From Gemmataceae bacterium (GTDB taxonomy: Bacteria > Planctomycetota > Planctomycetia > Gemmatales > Gemmataceae): a stretch of DNA of 18,881 nucleotides. Each line of letters starts with the position of its first letter. Position 1 is the stretch's first letter. The translations under genes were made by a program, and so were the position numbers. The DNA lies in assembly GCA_020847555.1 (NCBI GenBank), contig JADLBT010000030.1, forward strand, positions 1-18,881, read 5' to 3'. Positions 7,965 through 16,051 of the stretch are shown one piece after another. A model generated the notes under the pieces. That model saw only the letters and a program-made list of their open reading frames with translations. It had not been told where the DNA came from and did not search any database.

Positions 7965-8058
7965 TCTCGGGTATACCAGCGCCGTTTAGGGTCTTCGATA
8001 TCGCAGATTTCTTCTCGCAGATCCCATCCACCTCGCGGAACGAAAGCTGGCGGCGGCC

Positions 8059-9071
8059 TCAGGGTTGCTGACGGAGTTGTACGATGCAGTCGTGGCCTTT
8101 CCAGAGAGCAGTGAGCTGCCGCCAGCCGCCGCCGGAGATCGGTTCACTGGCTTGCGCGATTCCGTCAGCGGCACGATACCATTCGACGGCATACGTTCCC
8201 GTCGCTTTCCGCAGGTCCACGGCGACGGCGACCGTCTGTGCATCGCGAGGACGGGCGTGTTGGCCGTCTTCCGCCACATGCGGATGATAAATGAGAAACT
8301 CCTGCTTGCCGCGGCTCATCAGCCTGGGCGCGCGAATTCCCGCCGCACCAGCGACATCCTTCACGAGAGCATCATTCGGTTCAAAGTCGGAGAGTTCGAT
8401 CTGCCGTTTGATGAAATACTCGCAAATCGGTTTGACGCTGTCCAGACCCTTCAGCGCCGCGGTGAAACGCAGAGCGGGTTTGGTGGGGCGGCACGTGGGG
8501 CGGTTGCCCGTTTGGCCATAGGGATGCACGGCCCACCAGCGCCCACCGTGGTTTGCCGACCCGCCGGCCAGCAGCCACGACCAGAACAAACGTCGCTGCC
8601 AGTAGTCCATGTGGGACGGGTCCAGCCGCGCGCCGTGATAACGACCTGATCTCTGGCGTAGTGGCAACCCATCGGGAACAGCACGACGTGCATATATATG
8701 TCGAGGTACTCGTCCAGCAGCCATCGCAGGCGATCGTCGGCGGTGCGGAAGTGCTTCAGGTGCAGCTTCGTTAGCGCGTCGTCGGTGAAGTATGCATCGC
8801 GCCACGGATCGACGAGGTTGCGGCGCGACTCCAGAAAACCCGCAGGTCCAGTCGCCAGAGACGAACGCAGTGATGTGATCCCGCGATCGGCCACGTCACG
8901 CACATAGGCTCGTGCATCGTCGTTCGAGATTGGTTTGCCCATCGCATCGTGCGCGCACAACCAGAAATACGCCGTGTCGTTCAGGTTCAGGAACCAGCGG
9001 CCGTTCTCGGTCATCCACTGCCGCGGGTTCCGCGGGTGGCTCAGGAGGCGGCCGCGGAGTTTGGACGGCTC
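8059..9071 (-). pseudogene. Frameshifted, 5'-truncated DUF4038-type glycoside hydrolase
   Basis: Two overlapping minus-strand frames carry successive parts of one protein. The upstream frame reads HPRNPRQWMTENGRWFLNLN, then NDTAYFW and, later, DIYMHVVLFPMG, the start of a DUF4038 (apiosidase-like) TIM barrel. Just after RDQVV, near 8640, sense continues one frame over with LDPSHMDYWQRRLFWSWLLA and GGSANHGGRWWAVHPYG. It ends in a beta domain resembling the collagen-binding-like C-terminus of such enzymes (EFLIYHP to DCIVQLRQQP). One base appears to be lost; no slippery heptamer suggests programmed frameshifting. No start codon, signal peptide or ribosome site precedes the conserved part, so the 5' end also seems lost; the right boundary is approximate. 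It lies 94 bases upstream of the epimerase gene on the same strand. A sequencing error is possible. Confidence 0.65.
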
Positions 9072-9073
9072 GC

Positions 9074-9089
9074 ACCGGAACGTTCCGGT
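9074..9089. promoter_or_regulatory. Perfect 16-bp palindrome, LacI/PurR-like operator candidate
   Basis: ACCGGAACGTTCCGGT is a perfect palindrome centred on AACGTT. It shares length, centre and AC...GT ends with the PurR box (ACGCAAACGTTTGCGT), the usual layout for LacI-family operators. It lies between the terminator at 9156-9195 and the first recognisable codons of the glycosidase remnant. It could therefore control the 9071-4521 gene set. No LacI-type regulator gene is in the window. Confidence 0.45.
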
Positions 9090-9155
9090 TTGAAAAGAAA
9101 AGAGGGACAAACCCCGTAGTTTTTCCGGAGCCGGCTCCTGCGGCAATGGGAAGCC

Positions 9156-9195
9156 GAAAAAAGAACAGGCACCGCGCCCCGGGCGCGGTGCCTGT
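9156..9195 (-). terminator. Strong intrinsic terminator of the caspase/partner gene pair
   Basis: Arms at 9165-9179 and 9181-9195 (ACAGGCACCGCGCCC and its complement) are perfectly complementary over 15 bases with one base between, so in practice the top few pairs open as the loop. On the minus strand the stem is followed by TC and six T's (9157-9162 are A on plus). It begins 25 bases after the stop at 9220. A 12-base palindrome, GGAGCCGGCTCC, follows at 9127-9138. Confidence 0.88.
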
Positions 9196-9219
9196 CCGCT
9201 CGGGTGAGCCGACACCGCC

Positions 9220-10545
9220 CTACTGCTTCGAGCTGGAGTCCTGGAAGTAGATGATGGGCCGATACCCCGCGAACGCGCCCTCGAAGCCGACGGTTTCGAG
9301 GCGGGGAGCCGCCTGCCCGTTGTCGTCGGGAGCCACCAGGGCGCGGGGACTGACCTTCGCGCTCATGGCCCGCATCACCTGGCCGCGGGCGTCCTTCAGG
9401 CTGCGCGGCTGGGCGGGGACGGCGCGGAGGCTGACCGGCCCGATGGCGGCCGGCAACGCCTTGCCCTCCGCCTTCCGGAAGACGTACAGCTCGACCTTGC
9501 CGCGACGCGGGTTGCCCAGGTCCGTCAGCACCGACTCACTCTCGGAGAGCACCTTGAACGGGTTGAACTTCTGCAACGTGTAGTAGCCGCGGATGGTGTA
9601 GGTCTTGCCCGGCTCCAGCACCCACATCGACAGCTGTTCCGGCGAGAGCGCCTCGGCCGACTCCCCCTCCAGGGTGTTGATACCGTTGACCAGCAGCACC
9701 ACCCCCAGACGCTCCTGCTTCGCCTTCAGCTTGAAGACCACCTGCTGCTTCTCCCGCGGGGTCGGCACCGTGTATCCCTGCGGGCCGGGCTTGCGCGGGA
9801 CGGCCGCCCCGTCGTAAACGATCTGGAAGTCGAGCAGGTCGTCGAGGATCGGGTCGCGGGCCTCGGACGCTGGCTTGACCTTGCTCCGCTCCACCGCCGC
9901 GTCCGCGACGGCGTCGTCGTCCCCCTGCTTGAACGGCACCGTCTTTCCCAGCGCCCGCTTCGTCACGCAGAAACTCTGATTCATGTCAGCCAGCAGCAGG
10001 CGCGTCGTCGGGACGGAGAACTCGGCCACCGGCCGCGGGGTCGGATCCTTCGGCGTGAACTCCTGGATGACCACGGTCGTCTGCTTCAGGTCGTCGGACA
10101 GGCGCAGCTGGCCGGTCAAGAACGCATCGACCGCCACCTTCTCGTCCCCCCACGCCAGGGGGTATTGCCGCCCGAACAGCTTTTCGCGACCGGGGCCGGT
10201 CGCCCAGGTGGCGGCCGGATTGTTCTTCGCCGCGACCATCCCGGCGTCGCGCGTCACGCCGAGCGGCACCTTGAGGTTGTTCGCAAGGATGAGGGCGTTT
10301 TCCAGCCGGGTCGCCATCAGCGAGGTGAGCCGGCCGGCGTCGAAGCGGGGCTTCTCCTTGCCGACCTGGAGCTGGAACTTGAGAACGCCGACGTTCCTGT
10401 ACCCGCGGTCGCGCAGGTGCTTCATCAGTTTGGGGCTGTGCTGGAACAGCGCCTGGTCGATCTGGTCGGCCCGGGCGGTCCCAGTCCAGATGACGAGGGT
10501 CAAGGCGGCGGCCCCCACGGGCCACACACGCGGGTTTCGGATCAT
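9220..10545 (-). CDS. Exported protein of unknown function, partner of the WD40-caspase
   Basis: I do not recognise a named family for this 441-residue protein. A signal peptide is clear: basic MIRNPR, a hydrophobic stretch, then TARA before DQ. Residues about 45-210 show alternating strands and helices with NVGVLKFQLQ, a helix ending TRLENALILAN, DAFLTGQLRLSDD, and TTRLLLADMNQSFC. This resembles the CsgG/LpoB/FlgO group of periplasmic proteins (inference by pattern). The C-terminal third has a beta-rich unit, VVLLVNGINTLEGE, then WVLEPGKTYTIRGYYT and ELYVFRKAEG, like a domain seen in other proteins as a 'VDGLN..G' sandwich. GGAG lies 6 bases before the ATG. The gene follows the caspase gene by 96 bases on the same strand and ends at a strong terminator, so the two are probably co-transcribed. 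Confidence 0.78.
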   Translation of the reverse strand: MIRNPRVWPVGAAALTLVIWTGTARADQIDQALFQHSPKLMKHLRDRGYRNVGVLKFQLQVGKEKPRFDAGRLTSLMATRLENALILANNLKVPLGVTRDAGMVAAKNNPAATWATGPGREKLFGRQYPLAWGDEKVAVDAFLTGQLRLSDDLKQTTVVIQEFTPKDPTPRPVAEFSVPTTRLLLADMNQSFCVTKRALGKTVPFKQGDDDAVADAAVERSKVKPASEARDPILDDLLDFQIVYDGAAVPRKPGPQGYTVPTPREKQQVVFKLKAKQERLGVVLLVNGINTLEGESAEALSPEQLSMWVLEPGKTYTIRGYYTLQKFNPFKVLSESESVLTDLGNPRRGKVELYVFRKAEGKALPAAIGPVSLRAVPAQPRSLKDARGQVMRAMSAKVSPRALVAPDDNGQAAPRLETVGFEGAFAGYRPIIYFQDSSSKQ

Positions 10546-10641
10546 GGCACGCTCCTTGGCAGTTCTTGCGGAAGGTCGGTCGGCGGTGACAGACCTGCTA
10601 ACAGTTTATGCACACCGCGCGGGGAAACCGGCGGACATTTT

Positions 10642-13600
10642 TCACGGCGCGGACGGGGCGACCAGGCGCAGGTTCTCATTGAGGCTCGGCAGGAACGCGA
10701 CCGGCGTCTGCTGGTCGCGTTCCTGCAGGACGCCGCCGTCGCGCAGGTCGCCCAGCACCGCCTGGGTCTGGACGACCACCTCGGTGAACAGTTCGCCAGG
10801 CTCCAGGGTTCCGTTCTTGTTCCGGTCCGCCTCGGCGAACGCCTCCTGCAAGGTCCGGCGGACGGCCGCGGAGAAGACGCCGAACGTCTTGCCGAAATCA
10901 ACCGCCGGGTGCTCGAACGCGCTCTGCTCGGGGCGGCAGGCGGCCAGGATGATCGGCCCGACGCCGTCCTGAGTGAGGATGCGTACCGGGTTGGCCTTGG
11001 GGTTCTCCAGCCCGGTGCGCGTGTCCCCGGCGTGGCATGCATCCAGCACCAGGATCTTGTGGCACGGCAGGCCCACCAGTTCCTCGTAGAGGCGGTCGAA
11101 ACTGACGGTCGTCTCGCGCAGCCGCTTGAAGTCGAAGTCGGCACAGCAGAAGAGGAACGTGCCCAGACCCCTGAGCTGTTCCTCGGGCAGCTTGAAGGCG
11201 TCGCGCAGCTCCTCCACGCGCGTCCCGTGCCCGCCCAGGTGGAAGACGAGGCGGTCATCCGGCTTGACCTTGCCCTTGAGCGCTTCCAGCTGAGCCAGGA
11301 TCCTGGCGCTGGTCACGTCCGCGTCCAGCAACGGCGGGGCGATGTGGATGTTCTGGTACAGCCCCTTGCCGGCCTTCGCCCAGACCGACGCCATCTCGCT
11401 CGCGTCCTTCGCCGATTGCAGGGACGCCTGCGGCGGGTTGGACTTGCGGTAATCACTGACGCCGATGAAGACGCCGTACAGGTCCGGCTTGCGTCGGGCC
11501 GTGGGATTCGCCACCGCGGCCGGCCTGGCCTCGCCGCGCGCCCCGCCGCGGTTGTAGCACTGCAGGGTCAGCTTGTTCACCCCGCTGCGCAGCTTCTCCC
11601 ACGGGATGAACACGCTCTGGCCGAACGCCCCGGTCGTGGGGTCGGGGTGCAGGGCCGCCCGGGTCGGCCAGTCCTCGTACCGATAGTCGTTGACCCACAG
11701 CTGCGCCCGCTCGAGTTCGTGGTTCTCCCCGGACCGGGACGGGACGGCCGTCAGGTCCACCGTTACCCCCTCGGCCGTCTTGCGGATGACCTTGACCATC
11801 ACCTTCGGCGGCTCGATGTCCAGGAACGAGACCAGCTTGGCGCTGTCCTTCCAGTTCGTCAGGGTAGCCTTGATCCGGTCGGGGCTGTGGAACTGTTTGC
11901 GGAACTGCTCGGCCTTGTAGTAGTCGGGCGTCCGCAGCGGGTCGTCGTAGCTGCGCTGCCAGCCGATGAAGAAGTCGCCGTTGGTCGAGGTGTCGTAGTA
12001 GTAGTCGCGCCACCGCCACAGAACCCACTCACCGTCGTGCGTCGGGAAGAAGCGCCACACCGGCCGCTGGTAGACGCTGGTCAGCTGCTCGATCAGCTCC
12101 TTCCGCCCTTCGCGCTTCCAGCCGAAGTACAGCTCGCGGCCCGGGACCGGGTTTTGCAACACCTTCAGGGCGTTTTCGGGATCCTTCAGCCGCGGGTTCT
12201 TGACCGGGTCACCGAAGCGCGGGTGCGGTCCAATCCGGTTGAACACGTATTCCTTGCCGGCCGACCCCATGACGCCGAGGGCAACGATCTCGTCCCCTCT
12301 CGTCAGGCCGGCTTCCCAGGCCGGGCTGCCGCCGTCCACGTCGTTGACCAGCAGTTGCCCGTTGAGGAGGATGAAGTGCCCCCCCAGTTCCGGGTGGCTC
12401 GGCCAGTCTTCCAGGCTCCAGGCGGCAACTGTCTGGTCGCGCGACACGGTCACCATGACCAGGCGTTTCTTGTTCTCCACCACGTCCAGCGCCATCACCT
12501 CGCCCTCGTGGCCGCGCAGGATGCGCCGCAGGACCGGGCCGGACGAGGTCAGGTCGAACACGCTCACTCCCCACAGGTGCCCAACCGCCAGCCGGACCGG
12601 GGCGCCTTTCCGCGGCGGGAGAAAGGCGTAACAGCGCGGCAGGCGGTCGCGGTCGTGGTGGAGGGGGATCACGTAGTACTTGCCGGCCGGGCTGCGCACG
12701 AACCAGTAGTAGGCGTTCTGCCGGTCCGAGTCCTGCAGGTGGGGCATGTTCTCGACCGCGATGCCCTTCTCCAGGCTGTGCAGGATGCGCCAGCCCGCCG
12801 CGTGGTCGGGCGCCGGCCGCGCCTTGAGGAGGTCGGCCAGTTCCACCGCCTCGAGCCGCTCGCGCGCCTGCCGGGCCAGCGGCTCGGCCTGCCGCACCAG
12901 CGGCGCCACCCCGCCGGCCTGGGACGTTTTGGCCGCGCCGAGGAACCGGACCATCTCCTCAAACCGGGCGGCGGCACCCGCCCCGGCGTTCTTCGCGAGC
13001 GCCTTCTCGAAGACGGCGACGCGGGCACGGTCCTCCGCCCGGGGGCTGTTGGCCAGGCGCCCCTTGAGGAGCCCGATCAACCGCTCGAACTCGGCGAGTT
13101 TTCCGGGCAGGGTCTTGTCCCGGGCGACCACCTCGTTCGCGACCGCCCCCTTCGGCTTGGCCCACGTCCGCAGTTGCAGGTCGAACACCCTCCAGGGGCC
13201 GGCCCCGCGGTCGTTGGGCGTCGCCGGGTTCCGGTTGCGCCGATCCTTCAGGCCGAGGTAGCGGGCGTCGGGGGAGAGAGCGACGGCCCACAGCCCATTA
13301 CCCGGCCCGCGGATCTCATTGACCTTTTTCCCCGTCCGCAAGTCCCAGAGGGTGACCTCGTGGTCGTCCCCGCCCGCGACCGCGAGGTGATTCCCGTCGG
13401 GGTGGATGGCGATGGCCTCGGGGTTGTACGTCACGGGCGGCCCGCGCACCGGCCGGGGATTCGGGACGCTCAGGTCGCACAGGGCGACGTACCCCTCGAT
13501 CTCCTTGTAGAAGTTGTTGACGCCCGGTTGCGGCAGCGCGATCACGCGGACGCCGACGGCCAGCCGGTTGTGGGTCGGGTCGAAAGCCAGCCGGTGCGGG

Positions 13601-14520
13601 TAGTGCCCATCCTCGAAGTTGATCAGGCGGCGCGTCTCGCCGTTTGGGAGCGACCGCATTTCAACCTGGGGCAGACCCCGTTCGGGGGCAGCGGCCAGCC
13701 AGCGGCCGTCCGGGCTGATGATGACGTGATGGATGGCGGCAAGGGTGAACCGGAACCGCTCCCGCCAGCGAAACTTGCCGCCCGGCGGCGGGACGGTCCA
13801 CTCCAGCACCTGCCCGTTCTGGGCCACCGACAGAAGGGTGTCCTCGTCGAGGTAGTGGACGAAGCGGACGTAGTTGAACTCGGGGTACTCGGCCTTGCCG
13901 TTCTTGATGTTGTAGTGCCAGTTGAGGCGCCGCGGTTCGGTCGCCTCGCCGTCCTTCAGATCCCACACCCAGACGCTGCCGTCCTGGGCGCCGTAGGCGA
14001 CCTGCTTGCCGCTGGGCGCGAACGCCATCGACCAGATGGTGCCGTGGTCGGTGTTTTTCGAGCCGGTGAAGGCGTGCCTGGTGGCCCCGGTCAGGCGGTC
14101 GAGGACGGCGACGGAGGAGCCGCGGCTGGACATGCCGTGGCCGCCGATGGCGACGTAGCGCTGCTCCTTGTCGGGCGAGAGGGCGAGGGCGTACATGTTG
14201 CCGCGGCTCTCGTGCCAGGTCCGCCAGCGGAGGATCGGCCGGTCGGCCGGTTCGAGCCCCTTGCCGGGGGTGTACCGCCAGACGCGGACCACCTTGTCGT
14301 CGCCGACGGCGAGCAGGTGGACGCCGTCGCGCGTGAAGGTCAGCACGTCGCACGCGCCGCGGCGGGCGCCGGTTTCGACGACCAGCCCGGGGGTGAAGTA
14401 CTCGCGCCGGCTCTCGGTGTTCTGGCCGCGGGCGGCGCCGCCCCACGTCAGGCCGACCAGACAGGCGGCCGCGAGTAGTCCGACGCGGTTCCCGGAACGA
14501 CAGGTCGAAGTGACGTTCAT
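10642..14520 (-). CDS. Secreted WD40-PDZ-caspase (peptidase C14) protein
   Basis: A 1292-residue protein with an N-terminal signal peptide (LLAAACLVGLTW, cleavage near ARG-Q). WD40-type blades start near residues 59 (DDKVVRVWRY), 104, 159 (DGSVWVWDL), 260 and 366 (HEVTLWDLRTG), with another near 672 (DQTVAAWSLEDW). An Ala/Arg/Glu-rich helical segment lies between (about 430-530). A PDZ domain spans roughly 712-805 (SPAWEAGLTRGDEIVALG). A beta-sandwich region (about 890-1010) leads to the C-terminal caspase domain from FIGVSDYRKS. The catalytic dyad is H1098 in HLGGHG and C1162 in LDACHAG, both intact. GGAG lies 11 bases before the ATG. A weak -10-like TATCAT is at 14589-14594 on the minus strand. 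Caspase-type proteases cut after acidic or basic residues; the substrate here is unknown. Export suggests action in the periplasm or outside the cell. Confidence 0.88.
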   Translation of the reverse strand: MNVTSTCRSGNRVGLLAAACLVGLTWGGAARGQNTESRREYFTPGLVVETGARRGACDVLTFTRDGVHLLAVGDDKVVRVWRYTPGKGLEPADRPILRWRTWHESRGNMYALALSPDKEQRYVAIGGHGMSSRGSSVAVLDRLTGATRHAFTGSKNTDHGTIWSMAFAPSGKQVAYGAQDGSVWVWDLKDGEATEPRRLNWHYNIKNGKAEYPEFNYVRFVHYLDEDTLLSVAQNGQVLEWTVPPPGGKFRWRERFRFTLAAIHHVIISPDGRWLAAAPERGLPQVEMRSLPNGETRRLINFEDGHYPHRLAFDPTHNRLAVGVRVIALPQPGVNNFYKEIEGYVALCDLSVPNPRPVRGPPVTYNPEAIAIHPDGNHLAVAGGDDHEVTLWDLRTGKKVNEIRGPGNGLWAVALSPDARYLGLKDRRNRNPATPNDRGAGPWRVFDLQLRTWAKPKGAVANEVVARDKTLPGKLAEFERLIGLLKGRLANSPRAEDRARVAVFEKALAKNAGAGAAARFEEMVRFLGAAKTSQAGGVAPLVRQAEPLARQARERLEAVELADLLKARPAPDHAAGWRILHSLEKGIAVENMPHLQDSDRQNAYYWFVRSPAGKYYVIPLHHDRDRLPRCYAFLPPRKGAPVRLAVGHLWGVSVFDLTSSGPVLRRILRGHEGEVMALDVVENKKRLVMVTVSRDQTVAAWSLEDWPSHPELGGHFILLNGQLLVNDVDGGSPAWEAGLTRGDEIVALGVMGSAGKEYVFNRIGPHPRFGDPVKNPRLKDPENALKVLQNPVPGRELYFGWKREGRKELIEQLTSVYQRPVWRFFPTHDGEWVLWRWRDYYYDTSTNGDFFIGWQRSYDDPLRTPDYYKAEQFRKQFHSPDRIKATLTNWKDSAKLVSFLDIEPPKVMVKVIRKTAEGVTVDLTAVPSRSGENHELERAQLWVNDYRYEDWPTRAALHPDPTTGAFGQSVFIPWEKLRSGVNKLTLQCYNRGGARGEARPAAVANPTARRKPDLYGVFIGVSDYRKSNPPQASLQSAKDASEMASVWAKAGKGLYQNIHIAPPLLDADVTSARILAQLEALKGKVKPDDRLVFHLGGHGTRVEELRDAFKLPEEQLRGLGTFLFCCADFDFKRLRETTVSFDRLYEELVGLPCHKILVLDACHAGDTRTGLENPKANPVRILTQDGVGPIILAACRPEQSAFEHPAVDFGKTFGVFSAAVRRTLQEAFAEADRNKNGTLEPGELFTEVVVQTQAVLGDLRDGGVLQERDQQTPVAFLPSLNENLRLVAPSAP

Positions 14521-14767
14521 GATCGTGTGGGCTCCGGGTCGTGGAGCGCGTGATGAAGGGCGGCAGGCGGCCCGCGTTCAGCCCCTTCATGATACGCGCG
14601 CCGCGCAGGAAAGTAACGCCGTTTCAGCAGTTTTCGGAAACCGGGCAGGGGACGGCGCGCACACCCGGGCCGAGCCTGGCTGCTGACGCAGGCGCGGGAT
14701 CCCTCGACCCAACTGTAGCTTGTTTTGATGCCCTTCGGCGCGGCCAGGGTGACCCTATCCGGTGAGA

Positions 14768-14791
14768 CCAGCGGGACGCCGGTCCCACTGG
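14768..14791. repeat. Intergenic hairpin
   Basis: CCAG-C-GGGAC, a GCCG loop, then GTCCC-A-CTGG: nine base pairs with one internal C/A mismatch. It lies in the divergent intergenic region and has no T-tract on either side. Its function is unknown. Confidence 0.5.
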
Positions 14792-14826
14792 ACAGGGCAG
14801 GGCCAAGGGGGATGGTGTGCTGGGAG

Positions 14827-14863
14827 CCTGGCCCACGGGGCGCCACCCGTGGGCTTTAACAGG
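14827..14863. repeat. Intergenic hairpin, possible dispersed repeat
   Basis: GCCCACGGG (14831-14839) and CCCGTGGGC (14846-14854) form a perfect 9-bp stem around GCGCCA. An outer CCTG/CAGG pair (14827-14830 and 14860-14863) is set off by TTTAA. The form resembles a REP-type palindrome. Whether it recurs in the genome cannot be seen from this window. Confidence 0.55.
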
Positions 14864-14916
14864 TATCCTTGCACGCCATCCTCCTTGCACCTGCACGAGA
14901 GCCGGGCCAGTCGGCC

Positions 14917-14946
14917 TTGACGCGGCGCGCGGGGGGGCTGTAAACT
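14917..14946 (+). promoter_or_regulatory. Promoter candidate for the deacetylase-formyltransferase operon
   Basis: TTGACG at 14917-14922 (five of six matches to TTGACA) and TAAACT at 14941-14946 (four of six to TATAAT) are separated by 18 bases. Transcription would start near 14953, about 55 bases before the chosen start codon at 15008. Confidence 0.45.
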
Positions 14947-15007
14947 CTCCTCTCGCACCAGGTCTGCGCCTGATCACCCCCAGATGTCCAGGAAGAGACT
15001 ACCCAGG

Positions 15008-16048
15008 ATGTCAGGCAACTCTCCTCTCCCGGCCGCCGCGCCGTTCCGGCCGTTCTTCTGCTTCACCCTTGACACCGAGCCGGATGATCTGTGGGCAAAC
15101 CAACCCACGCTCTCCTTCGCCCATTTCGACCGGCTCGCCGGCTTTCACCGGGAGTTGACCGACCGCGGCGCCCGCCCGACGTACCTGACAACCAGCGAGG
15201 TCGCGGAGCATCGCCCGTCCGCCCGCGTCCTCGGGCGGATCCTCGACACTGGCCGGGCGGAGGTCGGCGCGCACCTGCACACCTGGACGCGCCGCTGGCC
15301 GTTCCCGGTCCCCGATCTGGGCGCCCCGCCCGTCCACGCCAACGCCCACCATCTCGGGCAGGCCGTCGAGGAGCAGATGCTCGACTATACCTGCACCGCT
15401 CTCGAACGCGAACTGGGAGTCCGGCCGGTGTCGCACCGCGGCGGCCGCTGGTCGTTGAGCGGGCCGTCCGTCCGATCGCTGCGCAACTGCGGCATCCGCG
15501 TCGATTCGACCGTCACGCCCGGCCGCAGCTGGGCCGACCTGACGCACCCGCTCCTGTCCGGTCCGGACTTCCGGGTCAGCCCGCGCGGCCCGCACTACCT
15601 CGCCGGGGAGTCGCTCGAGCCGCGGTCGGCGGGCGACATCCTCGAACTCCCGGTCGGGGCCAGTTTCCATCCGGACCGGCGCACCGCCGTGGGGAGCGGC
15701 GTATGGGTCCGGCTCCAGCGGCGGCTGCGTGCGCTCGCGGGGCGGCCGGCCGGCGTCCTGTGGCTGCGGCCGACTCTGATGACCCGCGCCCAGTCGCGCG
15801 CCTGTCTCGATCAACTCCGGCGTGACCGCATCCCGGTGTGGGTGGCGATGGTCCACTCATCGGAGATCGCTCCGAACCGCCTCCTCCCAACCGAGGACGC
15901 GGTGGCGCGCTTCCGGCAGCGCTGCCTGGAGCTGATCGAGGACGCCCTTGCCCTCGGCGCGGCGAGCGCCACGCTGGAGGAGGTCTGGCGGCACTACGAC
16001 GGGCTGGCGGCGGCGGGGAACACGGCGGCGCTTCAGGAGGTGGGGTGA
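15008..16048 (+). CDS. Polysaccharide deacetylase (NodB-like) family protein
   Basis: NodB-type enzymes remove N- or O-acetyl groups from glycans with a divalent metal held by an Asp and two His. The 346-residue protein shows the expected order: FTLDTEPDD (D22 or its neighbours) near the N-terminus, a metal-site-like GAHLHTW (H89, H91), and SHRGGRWSLS (R144), where family members have R-x-GR. A C-terminal VAMVHSSE segment would be the final barrel strand. There is no signal peptide, so a cytoplasmic or membrane-face substrate is likely. The ATG at 15008 is favoured because AGGAAGAG lies 10 bases upstream; an in-frame ATG at 14984 would add eight residues but has no ribosome site. The stop is 3 bases before the next gene's start, so the two are one operon and probably serve the same glycan. 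Confidence 0.75.
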   Translation: MSGNSPLPAAAPFRPFFCFTLDTEPDDLWANQPTLSFAHFDRLAGFHRELTDRGARPTYLTTSEVAEHRPSARVLGRILDTGRAEVGAHLHTWTRRWPFPVPDLGAPPVHANAHHLGQAVEEQMLDYTCTALERELGVRPVSHRGGRWSLSGPSVRSLRNCGIRVDSTVTPGRSWADLTHPLLSGPDFRVSPRGPHYLAGESLEPRSAGDILELPVGASFHPDRRTAVGSGVWVRLQRRLRALAGRPAGVLWLRPTLMTRAQSRACLDQLRRDRIPVWVAMVHSSEIAPNRLLPTEDAVARFRQRCLELIEDALALGAASATLEEVWRHYDGLAAAGNTAALQEVG

Positions 16049-16051
16049 GTC

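Larger units (their letters stand above)
14521..15007. other. Divergent intergenic region
   Basis: This 487-base stretch separates the minus-strand caspase gene from the plus-strand deacetylase gene. I see no credible gene in it. It holds a weak TATCAT element for the caspase gene, two hairpins (14768-14791 and 14827-14863) and a promoter candidate for the deacetylase operon, the last three listed separately. Confidence 0.6.

Noticed and set aside
8059..8805. Programmed -1 frameshifting as the explanation for the split glycosidase.
   Set aside because: No X-XXY-YYZ slippery heptamer or obvious downstream stimulator is near 8640, and the gene also lacks a start, which fits decay or a sequence error better.
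10165..14478. A plus-strand open frame of 1437 codons opposite the caspase gene.
   Set aside because: It is antisense to two clear protein genes with intact signal peptides and catalytic motifs. In such GC-rich DNA, stops are rare in the opposing frame. The translation shows no family motif.
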